Below, one piece after another: positions 1 to 12,075 of a stretch of 64,000 nt of DNA. The stretch covers positions 21,386,272 to 21,450,271 of the forward strand of contig CM035444.1 of NCBI GenBank assembly GCA_020310875.1. Direction: 5' to 3'. The notes under the pieces are model-generated. The model was not told where the DNA came from, made no database searches, and was given only the letters and a program-made list of their open reading frames with translations. This DNA is from Ceratopteris richardii (lineage: Eukaryota > Streptophyta > Polypodiopsida > Polypodiales > Pteridaceae). Position numbers and translations under genes: made by a program. Within the stretch, counting starts at the first letter, position 1, and every line of letters begins with the position of its first letter.

Positions 1-187
1 TCGCATTCATAACATCTAAGAAGTCGGTGTTCGTGCTCCCTGTATCCTGTGTTTTTCTACGTATTCTGTAGCCTCTGTGCGGAGTACCATGTTCGGCCCT
101 AAAAGCTGAGTTTTCTACTCCGAGGATATCATCGTGGAGCTCTCGAGAAGGAGAGCGCACTACAGCACAAGCCATCGAAATACTTCA
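1..187 (+). repeat. 3' end of a Copia family-2 LTR
   Basis: This matches the reverse complement of the LTR at 34542-34838 (shared stretches around the CTCTCGAGAAGGAGAGCGCA block and the CATCGAAATACTTCA terminus). It stops exactly at the LTR's CA end at 187, and the next bases are not the expected primer-binding site. It is therefore best read as the right end of a plus-strand 3' LTR or solo LTR whose left part lies outside the window. Confidence 0.7.
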
Positions 188-1266
188 AGACATGCTATGC
201 TCTTTGTAATCCAAGGTGATAAACGTAAAAAAGTATGGATCCCTCACAAAGGAGATAAAAGATCTATTAACCCTATTTTGTAACTCCTCTTAATAGTATT
301 GTAATTTTTTTCTCTTTTAATCTAGTTAGGTCCATTCCTTTTCAAAAGAAAAATGTACAAGATTTTTATGCATGCCAAATATATCTTACATGGTATGTTC
401 ATTTTAAGAAATCAAGAAGATAAAAATAGTTGCTAACTCTATCTTTTTCTTTATAAGAGGAAGTTCAACAGAGGCCTAGTCTCCCGTGCATGAATTTATT
501 GAAAGAACAATTTAAAAAGAAAAGGGGCATAGTACCCATGGGACCCCCCTTATCCCATAACTGAGGGGTAGGCAAAACATCATTGATGATCTAAGGGTAG
601 TAGGAACACTATGCCTAAGACAAGGCCTGAGAGAGGCAATACCTTTATAGAGAGTTACAAACAAGGTTAATAACCTTTTCATCCCTCTCATGGGTAACCC
701 ATTTTATATGGATCTTTTTTTCTCCAAAACAAACACCCTATGGTGTCGAAAGGGAAGGGATTTCTTACAACTACATATTCTTATGCCATAAAGGTTAAAG
801 GTCTTATCAAATGACCACTCTTTAGGAGGGTTTCCAAAGTTGGTAGCCCATATTTCTTTCTGAATCTTCCAAGGGACTTCTCTCCTAATCAAATTCCACA
901 ATGTCAAAGAGCATCTGATTGATTCTCCAGGTAAGGCTTGTTTCTAGTTTAATTGACTTTGTAAAGACAAGAGTCTCCCTACTACTTGCCAAACCAAAAA
1001 GCTTCTCATGCATGAAAAGAAGAGGTGTCCCAAGTCTTCTCTACCACTGAGGCAATGCTTACACCATGGAGGGTCCCCATAAATTTTTTGAGCTTTAATA
1101 TTAGTCTAAATTCCTTGTTGAAGAATTTTCCACAAAAAGCTGCTTTTTAGTCTCAAGCAATGGGTGCCACATGGTAAAAAACTTGAACTACCATTTGATA
1201 TTCAATCGATTCAAACACTATTTCCTATTCAGCAAGATATTGAGATCCATATTCTTCTTGGAACTA
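188..1266 (-). pseudogene. LINE 3' region relic with zf-RVT-like domain
   Basis: On the minus strand, a decayed reading frame near 970-1080 gives a C-x2-C, E, HLFF-x-C, VW pattern (WCKHC ... HLFFSC ... LVW). This resembles the zinc-binding domain found after the reverse transcriptase of plant L1-type LINEs. There is no long open frame. The same ~950-bp sequence recurs at 12546-13510, so it is a dispersed repeat. It is interrupted at 1267 by the Copia insertion and probably continues at 10193. Family assignment is by motif only. Confidence 0.45.
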
Positions 1267-1271
1267 GGAAT

Positions 1272-1498
1272 TGTTGGAGTTAGATGTCTGCAGAAGCACA
1301 CGAACAACACAAGGAAGAAGAAGAAGCTTGGGGCTCAACACACAATACTGAATGTATTACCACTAGAATGTACAAAGATAAGTAACCTATTAGGGGAATA
1401 GTCGTATTTACAAGCCATGGAAAAAAACCTCCTAAAGAGGGAAAAAAGTGGCCTAGTGGTGCTAGTATGTTCACACACATCACTACCTAAATATAAAA
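1272..1498 (-). repeat. 3' LTR of outer Copia family 1
   Basis: It begins TGTTGGAGTTAG on the plus strand and ends near CTAAATATAAAAAG, where intact relatives read ATATATCAACA. It is homologous to the LTRs at 2761, 7460, 9963, 17393 and 41668. A polypurine tract (GGGGG on the minus strand) follows at about 1501-1508. Confidence 0.82.
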
Positions 1499-2760
1499 AG
1501 ATCCCCCCTAGGATTGATGCGGTGAACAAGGAGTTGGAACTCATGTATAAGGAAGTGCCAAGCTATGTGGAATCAATCCACAAAAGAAAGTAAGCCCAAA
1601 GCTTTGTGAAAAGCTTCAAACTTCTCCCTAGACAGAGCATTCGTGAAAAGGTATGCAATGTTCTCCTACGTGGGCACATATGCCAAGTTGATCTCTCCAA
1701 TAGAGAACCTCTCCTTGACATAATGATAATGTACCTCAATGTGCTTAGTATGAGCATGGAACACAGGGTTATTCACAACTGCCAATGCACTCTGATTGTC
1801 AGTGAAGATGGTGGTGGTAGAAGACTAACCAACACCCAAATCAACCATAAGGCATCTGAGCCACACACATTCATCACTAGTTGTGAAAGCTTCCCTATGC
1901 TAAGCCTCACAACTGGAAGTGGCCACAATAGGCTGCTTCTCGCTCAACCAAGATATACATGAGCTACCAAGCATGAAGCAAAAGCCACTAGTGGACACAT
2001 GAGTGTCATAGCAACTAGCCCAGTAAGAGTCCAAAAAAGCATGTAAATCTAGCCGTAGTGATCCCCCCTTGGGATAAAACAGTCCAAGTAGTCGGGTACC
2101 ATGCAAGTAGTGAAAGATACACTTAATTGTCTACCAATGCTTGACACCTAGGTAATGCATAAACCTGCTCACCTATGAGACAATTAACTAAATATCTGGC
2201 CAAGTAATGCATAAGTAAATCAAGCATCCAACAGCACGCTTAACATATAAGGTGCTTTTAGTTGGACTATTCTCAAAACCATGTGCAATCAGATAGGCAT
2301 GTATCTTTTCATACTAAGCACGTGGTGTTTGCTTTAAACCATATAATGCCTTATTTAACTTGCACACTTGGTTTTCATGCCGTTTCTGCACAAAGCCACA
2401 GGGCTGAAAAACATACAATTCTTCATGCAAGTCACCATTCAGAAATGCATTTTTAATGTCCAATTGATGCACATTCCAACCATGATGAGCTGCAAGTGCA
2501 CAAATGCTATGAACAGTAGACATTTGGCATGTAGGTGCAAAGGTCTCATCAAAATCAATGCCTCTTTCCCTACGAATAACCCTTTGCAACAAGCCTAGCC
2601 TTATACCTCTCAATTGTTCCATCACGTTTACGCTTCAGCTTGTATACCCACTTAGTGCCTATGGCCTTTTTGCAAGGAGGAGAGTCACATAAAGACTAAG
2701 TACCATATTTCATGATAGCATCATATTCAGATTGCATTGAAGCCATCCAATGTGTAAAAT
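1499..2760 (-). pseudogene. RT-RNase H part of outer Copia (decayed)
   Basis: Minus-strand fragments encode the Copia RT (GIDFDETFAPTCQMSTVHSI, LDIKNAFLNGDLHEELYVFQ, CKLNKALYGLKQ at about 2314-2625) and the RNase H segment ([20 protein letters not shown] at about 1900-2106). Frames are interrupted several times. The frame is truncated at 2760 by the inner Copia; the rest of the polyprotein resumes at 7690. Confidence 0.8.
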
Positions 2761-2991
2761 TGTTGATATATTTAGGTAGTGATGTGTGTGAACACTCTAG
2801 GACTACCGGAGCACTTTTTTCCCCCTTTAGGAGGTTTTTCTGCCCCAGCTTATATATACGCCTATTACCTTAACGGGCTTCTTATCTTTGTACATTCTAG
2901 TGGTAATACATTCAATATTGTGTGTTGTCCTCCAAGCTTCTTCTTCTTCCTTGTGTTGTTAGTGTGCTTCTGCAGACGTCTAACTCCAAGA
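2761..2991 (+). repeat. 5' LTR of inner Copia
   Basis: It starts TGTTGATATA and ends CTAACTCCAAGA (CA terminus mutated to GA). It differs from the 3' LTR by a 6-nt indel near 2774 and scattered substitutions, so the element is not brand new. Confidence 0.85.
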
Positions 2992-2993
2992 AT

Positions 2994-3008
2994 TGGTATC
3001 ATAGCAGG
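2994..3008 (+). other. Primer-binding site (initiator Met tRNA type)
   Basis: TGGTATCATAGCAGG follows the 5' LTR by two bases. It matches the initiator-methionine tRNA 3' end type (TGGTATCAGAGC) used by many plant Copia elements, with one mismatch (T for G). The antisense equivalent in the outer copy at 9947-9960 keeps the consensus. Confidence 0.8.
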
Positions 3009-3276
3009 TTGCTGCCACATCTAGCGCATCATCGACACTCCTCTGGTTGCAGTCTCAGAAATCGTGATATGAGCTCGTTTCGACCTCAAAATGCACTATC
3101 ACAGTGCTTGTGCAAGCTAGTTCATCTTTTTGTGCCAAAGGTATATATCAGTTTCGGTTCACCAATATAAGCATCAAAAATTCTGCTATAGGTTTAGCTA
3201 AATTCATTTGGGTAGTTCTGTTCAACTTTTTGAGATATAATAAATTTTTTCAATCAAGGTATTTTAGTCACCAGCC

Positions 3277-4180
3277 ATGGCTGAAAGCGGTGATGTATTC
3301 CGTATGTTGGTTGTTGAGGATAAGTTGGATGGTATTAACTACCCGTTACGGGCTTATATGATGCGACATGTATTGGTTGCAAAAGGACTGTGGAATATTA
3401 TGCAGGGTGTTGAAAGACGTCTTATTACACCCGCGAATACAGGTACTATAAATACAAGTGTTGGAGTTGATGGAGATGGTGTCGAAGATGGTGATATTCT
3501 ACACATTCCTGTTTGAGTTGCAATTTTTGTTGCACCTACTGTAGAGCAAATTCATTGGGATGGCAGAGATGCTCAAGCACATGCATTGATAGCTTTGCCT
3601 GTCAAACGTGCCATTATTCCTCACATTCACTCTTGTAGAACAGCTAAGGATGCTTGGAATACACTTACCACATTGTACCAGGCTAGGAATGAGGCTCGTG
3701 TTGCTTACCTCCGAAAACACTTTGAGAGTGAGCACATGAATGAAGGTGATTCTATGGATAGTTTTCTCACAAAGATCAAGGATTTGAAAGAACAGTTGAT
3801 TTTTGCTAATGAAGTTATACAAGATAGCTCACTTGTTGCAGACCGTTTTGAATGGTCTTCCTGATTCATATCAGAGTTTTGCTTCTACTCTTCATTTGAT
3901 GATGAAAGGCAATTCAAATGCCTTGTCATTTGAGGATTTAGTCTTTGTTCTGTTGTAGGAAGGTCAGTCTAGGTAGAATAGGTCCATCATGCATGTTGTA
4001 GATCAAGCTTTCGTGGCTAGTCAGAAGGGCAAAGGTAAATGGATCTCATCTACTCGCAAGCAGAAAACTACAAATGCTGCACATTCGAAGAAGGAAGACA
4101 AAGATGAGAATAAATCAGAAAAGCTAAAATTGTTTTGCAAGTACTGTAAAGGAAATGATCATATCATAAAGAACTGTTCG
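3277..4180 (+). pseudogene. Copia gag with zinc knuckle
   Basis: The frame starts at ATG 3277 (MAESGDVFRMLVVEDKLDG, a common Copia gag opening). It continues through a retrotransposon gag (UBN2-like) region with KDAWNTLTTLYQ and ends with a CCHC zinc knuckle CKYCKGNDHIIKNC at about 4136-4177 (C-x2-C-x4-H-x4-C). It would make the nucleocapsid that packages element RNA. A TGA near 3514 and a frame change near 3861 break it. The zinc knuckle runs straight into the protease frame. Confidence 0.8.
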
Positions 4181-5606
4181 AAACTGGCTGCTAAAGAGGC
4201 AAAGAAGAAAGAGGCCAGAATGGTTGTTGCGGAGGCCTCTACAGTGAAAACAGAGTCTGCTAATCTTGTGCAAGAAGAAGAATGGGCATTTACTATTGTT
4301 TGCAATTTTGGCCCATCTTCGCATGAGCAATGCATGTCTTCAATAGACTCAAATGTTTGGTACTTTGATAGTGGGGCGACCAAACATATTACCTCGCAGC
4401 GCAATTTCTTCTCTTCACTCGAGCTTGCCCCTACAAGGAATACTATCACATGTGCCAACAACTCCTCTTATCTTGTCATGGGAGTTGGTAAGATCATTCT
4501 AACTAGTGCTGATGGTAGTTCTTTCACTTTGTCAGATGCTTTATTTGTGCTAGGGATCAAGAAGAATCTATTATCAGTTTTGGCTTTAGCCAAGATTGGC
4601 TTGGTTGTGAAATTTGTTGATGACAGATGTACAGTTCATGATCTATCAAATCGTGATGTGATTATTGCTTCTGGCATTTTATATCATGGAATGTATAAGC
4701 TCATAGACTATGAAAGATCTGTAAATGATTCGGCATGTGCAGTACATGATTCTAAGGCTATGTCAGATGTAAAACTTTGGCATGCATGCTTTGCTAATCT
4801 GAATTTTGCTAGTTTGCTATCCCTACAGAAATCTGAAATGGTGTCCTCTTTGCCCAAACTTGAGGCACCCGAAAAACATGTCTGTGAAGGTTATATTTTG
4901 GGCAAAATGCAGTGTTTCTCCTTTCCAAAAGATGGTTCAGCTGGGCTACTCAGAAATTGCAGCTTGTACAAAATTTGTCAGCGTGTAAAGTGGGCACCCT
5001 CCGTTTTGATCGAGGGGGGTAATATATGTCTTCTGATTTTAATGCATTTCTGGTTGAACGTGGGATAAAACACCAGTGTACAATGCCTATACACCTCAAC
5101 AGAACGGAGTTGCTGATAGGAAGAACAGGTCACTCATGGAGATGATGAGGTGTATGGTCAAGAGTCAGGCTTTACCACATAGTTTCTGGCTTGAGGCTCT
5201 TATGTGTGCAACATATGTACTTAACAGGTGTCCCACTAAAGCACTACAGTCTATCACTCCATATGAGGCTTGGCATGGTCGCAAGCCATTTGTTGCTCAT
5301 CTGCATGTTTTTGGTTGTTTGGCATATGCATTAGTGCTTGAACAACATTGCAGGAAATTGGATGATAAAGTAGTAAAATGTATTTTTGTTGGGTACAGTT
5401 CTGAAATCAAAGGCTATTGTCTATATCATCCACAAACTAAATGCATTTTGGTTAGCCGTGATGTTGTTTTTGTGGAAGATGTTATTCAGCCTTTACTTTC
5501 ATGTACGAAGAAAACATCTATTAGATCCAAAGACATGTATGATACTTTGCTGCCTCTTTTTACAAGTGGACAGTCTAGTGCTAGTCCTAATGAGGCAACT
5601 TCTTAG
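4181..5606 (+). pseudogene. Copia protease and internally deleted integrase
   Basis: The protease active site DSGA is at 4367-4378 (WYFDSGATKHIT). The integrase HHCC zinc finger is damaged: LWHACFANLNF has N where the second His is expected, and CEGYILGK has Y where a Cys is expected. About 190 bp carrying the catalytic core start, still present antisense at about 8550-8750 in the outer copy, is missing near 4976, and the frame shifts to the integrase end (YTPQQNGVADRKNRSLMEMM) at 5076-5606. Integrase from this copy could not be functional. Confidence 0.8.
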
Positions 5607-5819
5607 CCTTTGCAGGTTTCATGTGATGATGCAAATCATTCCATTTTTTATGCAGATTTACATGATGCAGTTCTTCATGAGAGAGCTGATATTGAGCAGG
5701 CAAAAACTATGCCAAAATGGCTCATGCAGACTTTGCATGATAGCAAATTAGATGCACCTCTATCATATCGTACTTGATCAGGCTCTCATAGTGCCTCTTT
5801 TGCATCAGATTGCTATGCT

Positions 5820-7385
5820 ATGGGTGCATCTTGTCTCTATGATAAGAATGAGCCTGTTTTGTTTGATGAAGCACAAAATTTAGAAAACTGGATGGTTGCT
5901 ATGCAATCTGAATATGATGCTATAATAAATAATGGTACTTGGTCTTTATGTGACTTGCCTCCTGGCAAGAAGGCCATTGGCACAAAGAGGGTATACAAGC
6001 TGAATTGTAAGCCTGATGGAACAACTCACAGGTATAAGACCAGGCTTGTTGCAAAGGGTTATGTGTAGGAAAGAGGCATTGATTTTGATGAGACCTTTGC
6101 ACCTACGTGTCATATGACTATTGTTCATAGCATCTATGCACTTGCCGCTTATCATGGTTGGAATGTACATCAGTTGGACATTAAAACTGCATTTCTCAAT
6201 CGTGAGTTGCATGAAGAAGTGTATGTTTTTCAGCCCCATGGCTTTGTGCAGAAAGGGCATGAAAACCAAGTGTGCAAGTTAAAGAAGGCATTATATGGTT
6301 TAAAGCAAGCACCACATGCTTGGTATAAAAAGATACATGCCTATCTGATTGCACATGGTTTTGAGAACAGTCCAACTAAGAGCACTTTATATGTTAAGCG
6401 TGCTAATGATGTACTTCTGATCATTGTGGTGTATGTTGATGACATGCTGCTCACTCATCCTCATGACTAACATATCACTAATTTTAAGGCTGGTTTGCAT
6501 GCCTCATTTGAGATGTTTGATTTGGGGCATTTGCATCATTATTTGGGCATTTAATTTATGCATGTTGGTGGTGGAATGGCTTTGTGTCAAATGAAATATA
6601 TTGACACATTATTGCAGCATTTTGGCCTTGAAGACTGTTAGGCTATTGCTACTTCTATGGAGACAGGTTTACAATTGAGTCTTCATGATGTTGGAGATGC
6701 ATTTGATGCTCTTCTCTATTAGGAGGCTATTGGATGCCTGATTTACTTATGCATTGCGCCAGATATTCAATTTGTTGTATCACAGGTCAGCAGGTTTATG
6801 CATTGCGTAAGACTCAAGGATTGGTAGGCAGTTAAGCACATCTTTCGCTACTTGAGTGGTACCCAGCTACTTGGATTGTTTTACCTCAAGGGGGGATCAC
6901 TACCGCTAGATTTGCATGCTTTTTCTCATAGTGATTGGGCTGGTTGCTATGACACTCATGTGTCCACTAGTGGTTTTCGCTTCATGCTTCATAGCTCATG
7001 CATATCTTGGCTGAGCAAGAAGCAGCCTACTGTGGCCACTTCCAGTTGTGATGTTGAGTATAGGGTAGCTTTCACAATGACTGTTGAGTGTGTGTGGCTC
7101 AGACGCCTTATGGATGATTTAGGTGTTGGTCAGTCTTCTGCCAACACCATTTTCACAGACAGTCAGATTGCATTGGTAGTTGCAAGGAACCCTTTGTTCC
7201 ATGCTCGCACTAAGCACATTGAGGTGCATTATCATTATGTCAGGGAGAGGTTCTCTGCTAGGGAGATCAGCTTGGCATATGTGCCCATGCAGGCGAACAT
7301 TGCAAGCCTTTTCATGAAAGCTCTACCTAGGGAGAAGTTTGAAGCTTTCTATGAAGCTTTGGGCTTACTTCCTTTTGTGGAGTGA
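5820..7385 (+). pseudogene. Copia reverse transcriptase and RNase H
   Basis: The RT is broken into two frames: 5820-6068 (WMVAMQSEYDAIINNGTW ... YKTRLVAKGYV, then a TAG) and 6114-6470, which carries the catalytic YVDD at 6432-6443 (IIVVYVDDMLL). The linker is interrupted by several stops. RNase H lies at 6852-7385 ([51 protein letters not shown]). The frame ends at TGA about 75 bp before the 3' LTR. Confidence 0.82.
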
Positions 7386-7446
7386 TTTCCACATAGCTTG
7401 GCATTTCCTTATACATGAGTGACAGCTCCTTGTTCACCACATCACT

Positions 7447-7684
7447 CCCAAGGGGGATTTGTTGATATATTTATGATGTGTGTGAACACTCTAGGACTAA
7501 CGGGGCACTTTTTTCCCTCTTTAGGAGGTTTTTTCCCTCGGCTTTTATATACGCCTATTTCCCTAATGGTCTTATTATCTTTGTACATTCTAGTGGTAAT
7601 ACATTCAGTATTGTGTGTTGTGCTCCAAGCTTCTTCTTCTTTCTTGTGTTGTTCACGTGCTTCCATAGATGTCTAACTCCAACA
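7447..7684 (+). repeat. Polypurine tract and 3' LTR of inner Copia
   Basis: The plus-strand priming tract CAAGGGGGATT abuts the LTR, which begins TGTTGATATA at 7460 and ends CTCCAACA at 7684. A TATA-like TATATA near 7549 lies in the LTR promoter position. Confidence 0.85.
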
Positions 7685-7689
7685 AGAAT

Positions 7690-9618
7690 TTTGTGCTTCA
7701 TCAAACAAAATAGGCTTTGTCTCATCACAGAGACTAGAGGCAGCCATAGCATAGCAATCTGATGCAAAAGAGGCACTATGAGAGTGTAAACGACTATGGT
7801 ATGACAAAGGTGCATCTAATTTGTTGTCATGTAAAGTCTACACTAGTGATTTGGGCATAGTGTTTGCCTCCTCAATATGAGCTCTCTCATCAACAAATGC
7901 GTCATGCAAATCTGCATTAGAAATGGAATGATATGCATCATCACATGAAACCTATAAAGGCTTAGAAGTTGCCTCATGATGACCAGCACTAGACCTTCCA
8001 CGTGTAAAAAGAGGTAGGAAAGTATCATACATGTCTTTGGAGCTAACAGATCTCTCCTTTGTACATGAAAGTAAAGGCTGAATAGCATCTTCGACAAAAG
8101 CAACATCATGGCTAACCAAAATGCATTTATTCTGTGGATGATACAAATGATAGCCTTTTCTTTTAGAACTGTACCCAACAAAAATACATTTTACTAGTTT
8201 ATCATCTAATTTCCTATGATGTTGTTCAGGCACTAATGCATACGTGTGACAATTAGAAACACGCAAATGAGCAATAGATGGCTTGTGACTATGCCAAGCC
8301 TCATATGGAGTGATAGACTATAGTGCTTTAGTGGGACACATGTTAAGTACATATGTCGCACACATGACAGCCTCAAGCCAAAAACTATGTGGTAAATCCT
8401 GACTCTTGATCATACACCTCACCATCCCCATGAGTGACGTTCTTCCATTCAGCAACTCCATTCTATTGAGGTGTATATGGCACTATACACTGATGTTTTA
8501 TCCCATGTTCAGCCAAAAATGCATTAAATTCAGAAGACATATATTCCCCCTCTCAACCAGAATGGAGGTTGCCCATTTTACATGCTGATAGATTTTCAGC
8601 CAAAACCAAAAATTATTTGAAGCACGTAAACACTTCAGACTTTGCTTTGAGAGGATATACCCATGCATGCCTAGAAAAGTCATCAATGAAAGTCATGAAG
8701 TAAAGATAGTTTCCAAAAGAAGGTGTCTGCATAGGACCACAGAGATCACTATGTACAAGCTGCAATTTTTTAGTAACTCAAACTGAACCATCTTTTGGGA
8801 AGGATGAACACTGAATTTTGCGCAAAAAAGAGCCTTCATAGACATGTTTCCCAGGTTCCTCAAGTTTGGGCAAACAGGACACCATTTCAAATTTTTGTAG
8901 GCATAGCAAACTTGCAAAATTAAGATGACCAAAGTGTGCATGCCAAAGCTTTGCATCTGACATAGCCTGAGAATCATGTACTGCACATGCCAAATCATTC
9001 ATAAATTTCTCATAGTCATTGAGCTTATATAGCCCACGACATAAATGCCAGAAGCAATACCATCAACAGTAGTCAGAATGATCTTACAAACTGCCATGAT
9101 AGGATAAGAGGAGTTGTTGGTGCATGTGATAGTATTTCTTGTAGGTTCAGGCTCAAGTGAAGTGAAGAAATTGCGCTATGATGTAATATGTTTGGTTGGC
9201 CCACTATCAAAATACCAAACATCTGAGTCTACTATAGATCCCAAGCATCATTAGCTATTCTACAAGAGAAAATGTGAGGAATAATGGCACCTTTGACAGA
9301 CAAGGCTATCAATGCATGTGCTTGAGCATCTTTCCCATCCAAACAAATTTTCTCTATAGTAGGTGCAGCAAAAACCATAGCACGAATAAGAATCTGTAGA
9401 ATATCACCATCTTTGATGCCATCTGCATCAGCTTTAGTACCTGTATTTGTAGGTGAAATAAGATGTTTTTCAACACCCTGCATAATGTTCCACAGCCCTT
9501 CTGTGACCAATACATGATGCATCACATAAGCCCATAATGGGTAATTCGTACCATCTAACTTATCCTCAACAACGAACATACGGAATACATCATTTCTTTC
9601 ACCATGGCCACTCACCAA
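7690..9618 (-). pseudogene. gag-PR-IN part of outer Copia (decayed)
   Basis: Read on the minus strand from an ATG at 9618 (a gag start shared with the inner copy: DVFRMFVVEDKLDGTNYPLW) this covers gag, then protease remains (~9180-9230, YFDSG context), integrase HHCC remains (~8800-9000, LWHAHFGHLNFASLLCLQ), integrase core (~8500-8750) and the integrase end with the start of the linker (7843-8266, VKCIFVGYSSKRKGYHLYHP). It keeps the integrase core that the inner copy has lost. Stops are frequent. Confidence 0.78.
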
Positions 9619-9946
9619 AATACCTTGCTGCTGAAAAATGAATGTATCTAAAAAAGTTGAACAAAACTACACTGACAAGTTCTACTAAACATGTAGCAGA
9701 CTTTGAGCTGCTTATATTGGTGAGCGGAAACCTATATATATATATTTGGCACAAAAAGATGAAATAGCCTATAGAAGCGCTACAATAGTGCATACGGAGG
9801 TCGAAACGAGCTTAGATCGGGATTTTGACACCAAAGAATGAAGCTATTTTTATCTCCTTGCCACCTTAAGCATGTTCACCAAATTTCATGCGATTCTGAG
9901 ACTGTGACTGGAGGGGTGTGGACGACACCCTGGACGAAGCAATGAC

Positions 9947-10192
9947 CTGCTCTGATACCAATTTTTGGAGTTAGACATCTATGGAAGCACGCGAACAACA
10001 CAAGGAAGAAGAAGAAGCTTGGAGCACAACACACAATACTGAATGTATTACCACTATAATGCACAAAGATAAGTAACCCGTTAGGGCAATAGGCGTATAT
10101 ACAAGCTAGGGGAAAAAACCTCCTAAGGAGGGAAAAAAGTGCCCCGACAGTCCTAGTATGTTCGCACACATCACGAGCTAAATATATCAATA
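9947..10192 (-). repeat. 5' LTR and primer-binding site of outer Copia
   Basis: The LTR runs 9963-10192 (TG terminus mutated to TT; right end CTAAATATATCAATA). On the minus strand it is followed by AATTGGTATCAGAGCAGG, an intact Met-tRNA-type primer site (antisense at 9947-9960). The TSD GGAAT follows at 10193. Confidence 0.84.
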
Positions 10193-10197
10193 GGAAT

Positions 10198-11689
10198 TTA
10201 TTTCCAAGCATTTTCCATTATTCCATTTTATACCTTGTAAGGGGCATCATGGTTGAGAAGGAGGCGATCCTTTGAGTCATTCGAAGCATTAATTCTTTTT
10301 CTTAATAGAAACCAATCTTTATATTCACTCTCCAAGTAGGGTTAATGGAGAATGTGATCCATTGCCTTCTATCTTGATTCTAGAGATGCTTCCACAAATG
10401 AAACCCTTTACTCCAGAACTTCTTTGCTCTTTGGTGGTTAGCATAATTGATATTCCTATTTCCCTTCACTTTGAACTAGATCAAATTTTTGCCTAATACT
10501 GACATACCATTTCTACTCTTCATTGATCTTGAGGTATGGTTTCATGTTGTTCCAATTTTCCCATAATCAACAAACTAAATCCAAGCCTCTCGGAGAAAGA
10601 AAATGGGGGGGGGGGGGGGATTTGAGCAAGTTGTGAACCTTCCACCCATGTAGACCAACAAAAGTAAGAGAACTTTTTGTTAATAAATTTGGCCCATGAG
10701 GTATGCATATTTCTCCAAGGTTTCAATCAACCATTTGGCTGCCAACTTATTTGCTAAGCCTTCAATGTCTACAATGTTAGCCCGCTACAATCTTTTTTAC
10801 TATCACAAATACTTGATTTGATTTTGTACATGCCGCTCTTACTCGGATCACTCATCTAAAGGAAATTTCTGCAAATTCTTTCCAACGTAGCCAGATGTTT
10901 GTTTTTTTGGTCTCCAATACAATAGAAAAAAGATAATTGAGGTTATGAGGAACATGTTTACCACCATAATAGGACTCATCAAGTTAATTTTCATTCCTTT
11001 CCATTAGAATTTTTTTTTTTCAACCTTGGTAAGTAGCTAGTCCACCTTTGACACATAGTCACATCAAAGCCCAATAGATTACCCAAGAGACAAAAGCTTT
11101 AACCGCTTGGGATCCACTTGAACGCCCCTATGTTACTCTTAGTGTCTATGTCAAAGGTCAAATGACCATAAAAAACTATTTGATATATTTTATCTATTGA
11201 AACAAATCGTGGCTTGGTGAGTCACAAAATGCATGGGACCAACCATACAGCAAATTCACATTCTCTATTCTCTTGTTTGAGCATTTTTCTGCACATTTGC
11301 ACAGGCGCGTGCATACAAGCATTGTAATTCCATCCAAAAAGATAAATCACAAATATGAGGATCTCAAGGGCTCCCGCGTCATTGGTATTAGAGAAGTTTT
11401 GCATGGGGATGCACAAGTTATCCCAATGTGCACTATGCTACATGAGAACACCCGTTTCTAAAACCTACATACAACAAACTTGTACTCTGTGTTCTTTGGT
11501 TTCTATGTTTTTTGTAAGGTCTATGCAAACAAGTACAAAGAAGCATTGCAACACCATCCAAAAAGATGATTTGTGAATACAAGAAGCTTAGAAGCTCCCT
11601 TCATAAGTATTAGAGTAGTTTTGCATGTGGACACACAGGTTGTCCTGAGTCTACATTGTGCTATTGAAACCTGCAACCTACAAAACACC
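10198..11689 (-). other. Decayed repeat, probably LINE continuation
   Basis: There is no usable open frame. A short minus-strand stretch near 10330-10450 reads NYANHQRAKKFWSKGFHLWK, which faintly resembles the W-rich region after the RT domain of plant LINEs. This would fit a continuation of the LINE relic interrupted at 1267, but the call is weak. A 13-base G run sits near 10607-10619. Otherwise nothing is recognised. Confidence 0.25.
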
Positions 11690-12075
11690 TCGCAAAATCC
11701 AAGGCAGTGACCAAGGCATAGACCTTGAAATACCTTTTCATCAAGTCAGTGAATTCATTGCTGGCAGCATTGGTTGTGCACGAGGGAGGACCTAAGGATC
11801 AATGAAGACAAAGGTTCCCCGTACTTCCAAGGAGGGCACCCATCCTAGTACCATTATCCATAGAGCTCACTTACCTTGCAATCTCTTACCACTAGGCTAA
11901 ACTCATGTGGTGCTTGAGGAGGGAGAAAGACTAAGGCTACATGATCTTGAGCATTTTTTGAGCCCTCAAGGATTCATTCTTTGCTTTTGAAGCATTTTTT
12001 GGGTGATTCTTAGAGTTGTTCTAGATTACTTTCATGCATAGTTCTCTTTACACAAGTTCAAGAACTTCTTTGTTA
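11690..12075 (+). repeat. Copia family-2 leader fragment with 5S-like core
   Basis: This is the reverse complement of 34090-34460 in the full-length family-2 element. It includes the 5S-rRNA-like box (reverse complement of 11824-11876: GGATGGGTGCCCTCC and upstream GGTAAGTGAGCTC) and the tRNA-like A-box TAGCCTAGTGGTAAGAG (reverse complement near 11885-11901). The fragment is isolated from any LTR. Confidence 0.65.

Larger units (their letters stand above)
2761..7684 (+). mobile_element. Copia family 1, inner element (plus strand)
   Basis: This is a 4.9-kb LTR retrotransposon with 5' LTR 2761-2991, primer-binding site 2994-3008, gag-PR-IN-RT-RNase H frames 3277-7385, a polypurine tract 7447-7459 and 3' LTR 7460-7684. 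It inserted head-to-head inside another member of its own family; the flanking pentamers AAAAT and AGAAT are a 4/5-matched target duplication. In-frame stops (for example near 3514 and 3861), a missing integrase core and later frameshifts leave it non-autonomous. Confidence 0.88.
1272..10192 (-). mobile_element. Copia family 1, outer element (minus strand)
   Basis: This is an LTR retrotransposon bounded by ~230-bp LTRs (1272-1498 and 9963-10192) and a perfect 5-bp target-site duplication GGAAT (1267-1271 and 10193-10197). The order gag, protease, integrase, RT, RNase H read on the minus strand is that of Copia. It is split by a second family-1 element at 2761-7684. Its coding halves rejoin across that insertion: the duplicated pentamer (AAAAT at 2756-2760, AGAAT at 7685-7689) falls within the RT region at the same codon context seen in the inner copy. 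Many stops and frameshifts make it inactive. Confidence 0.88.
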
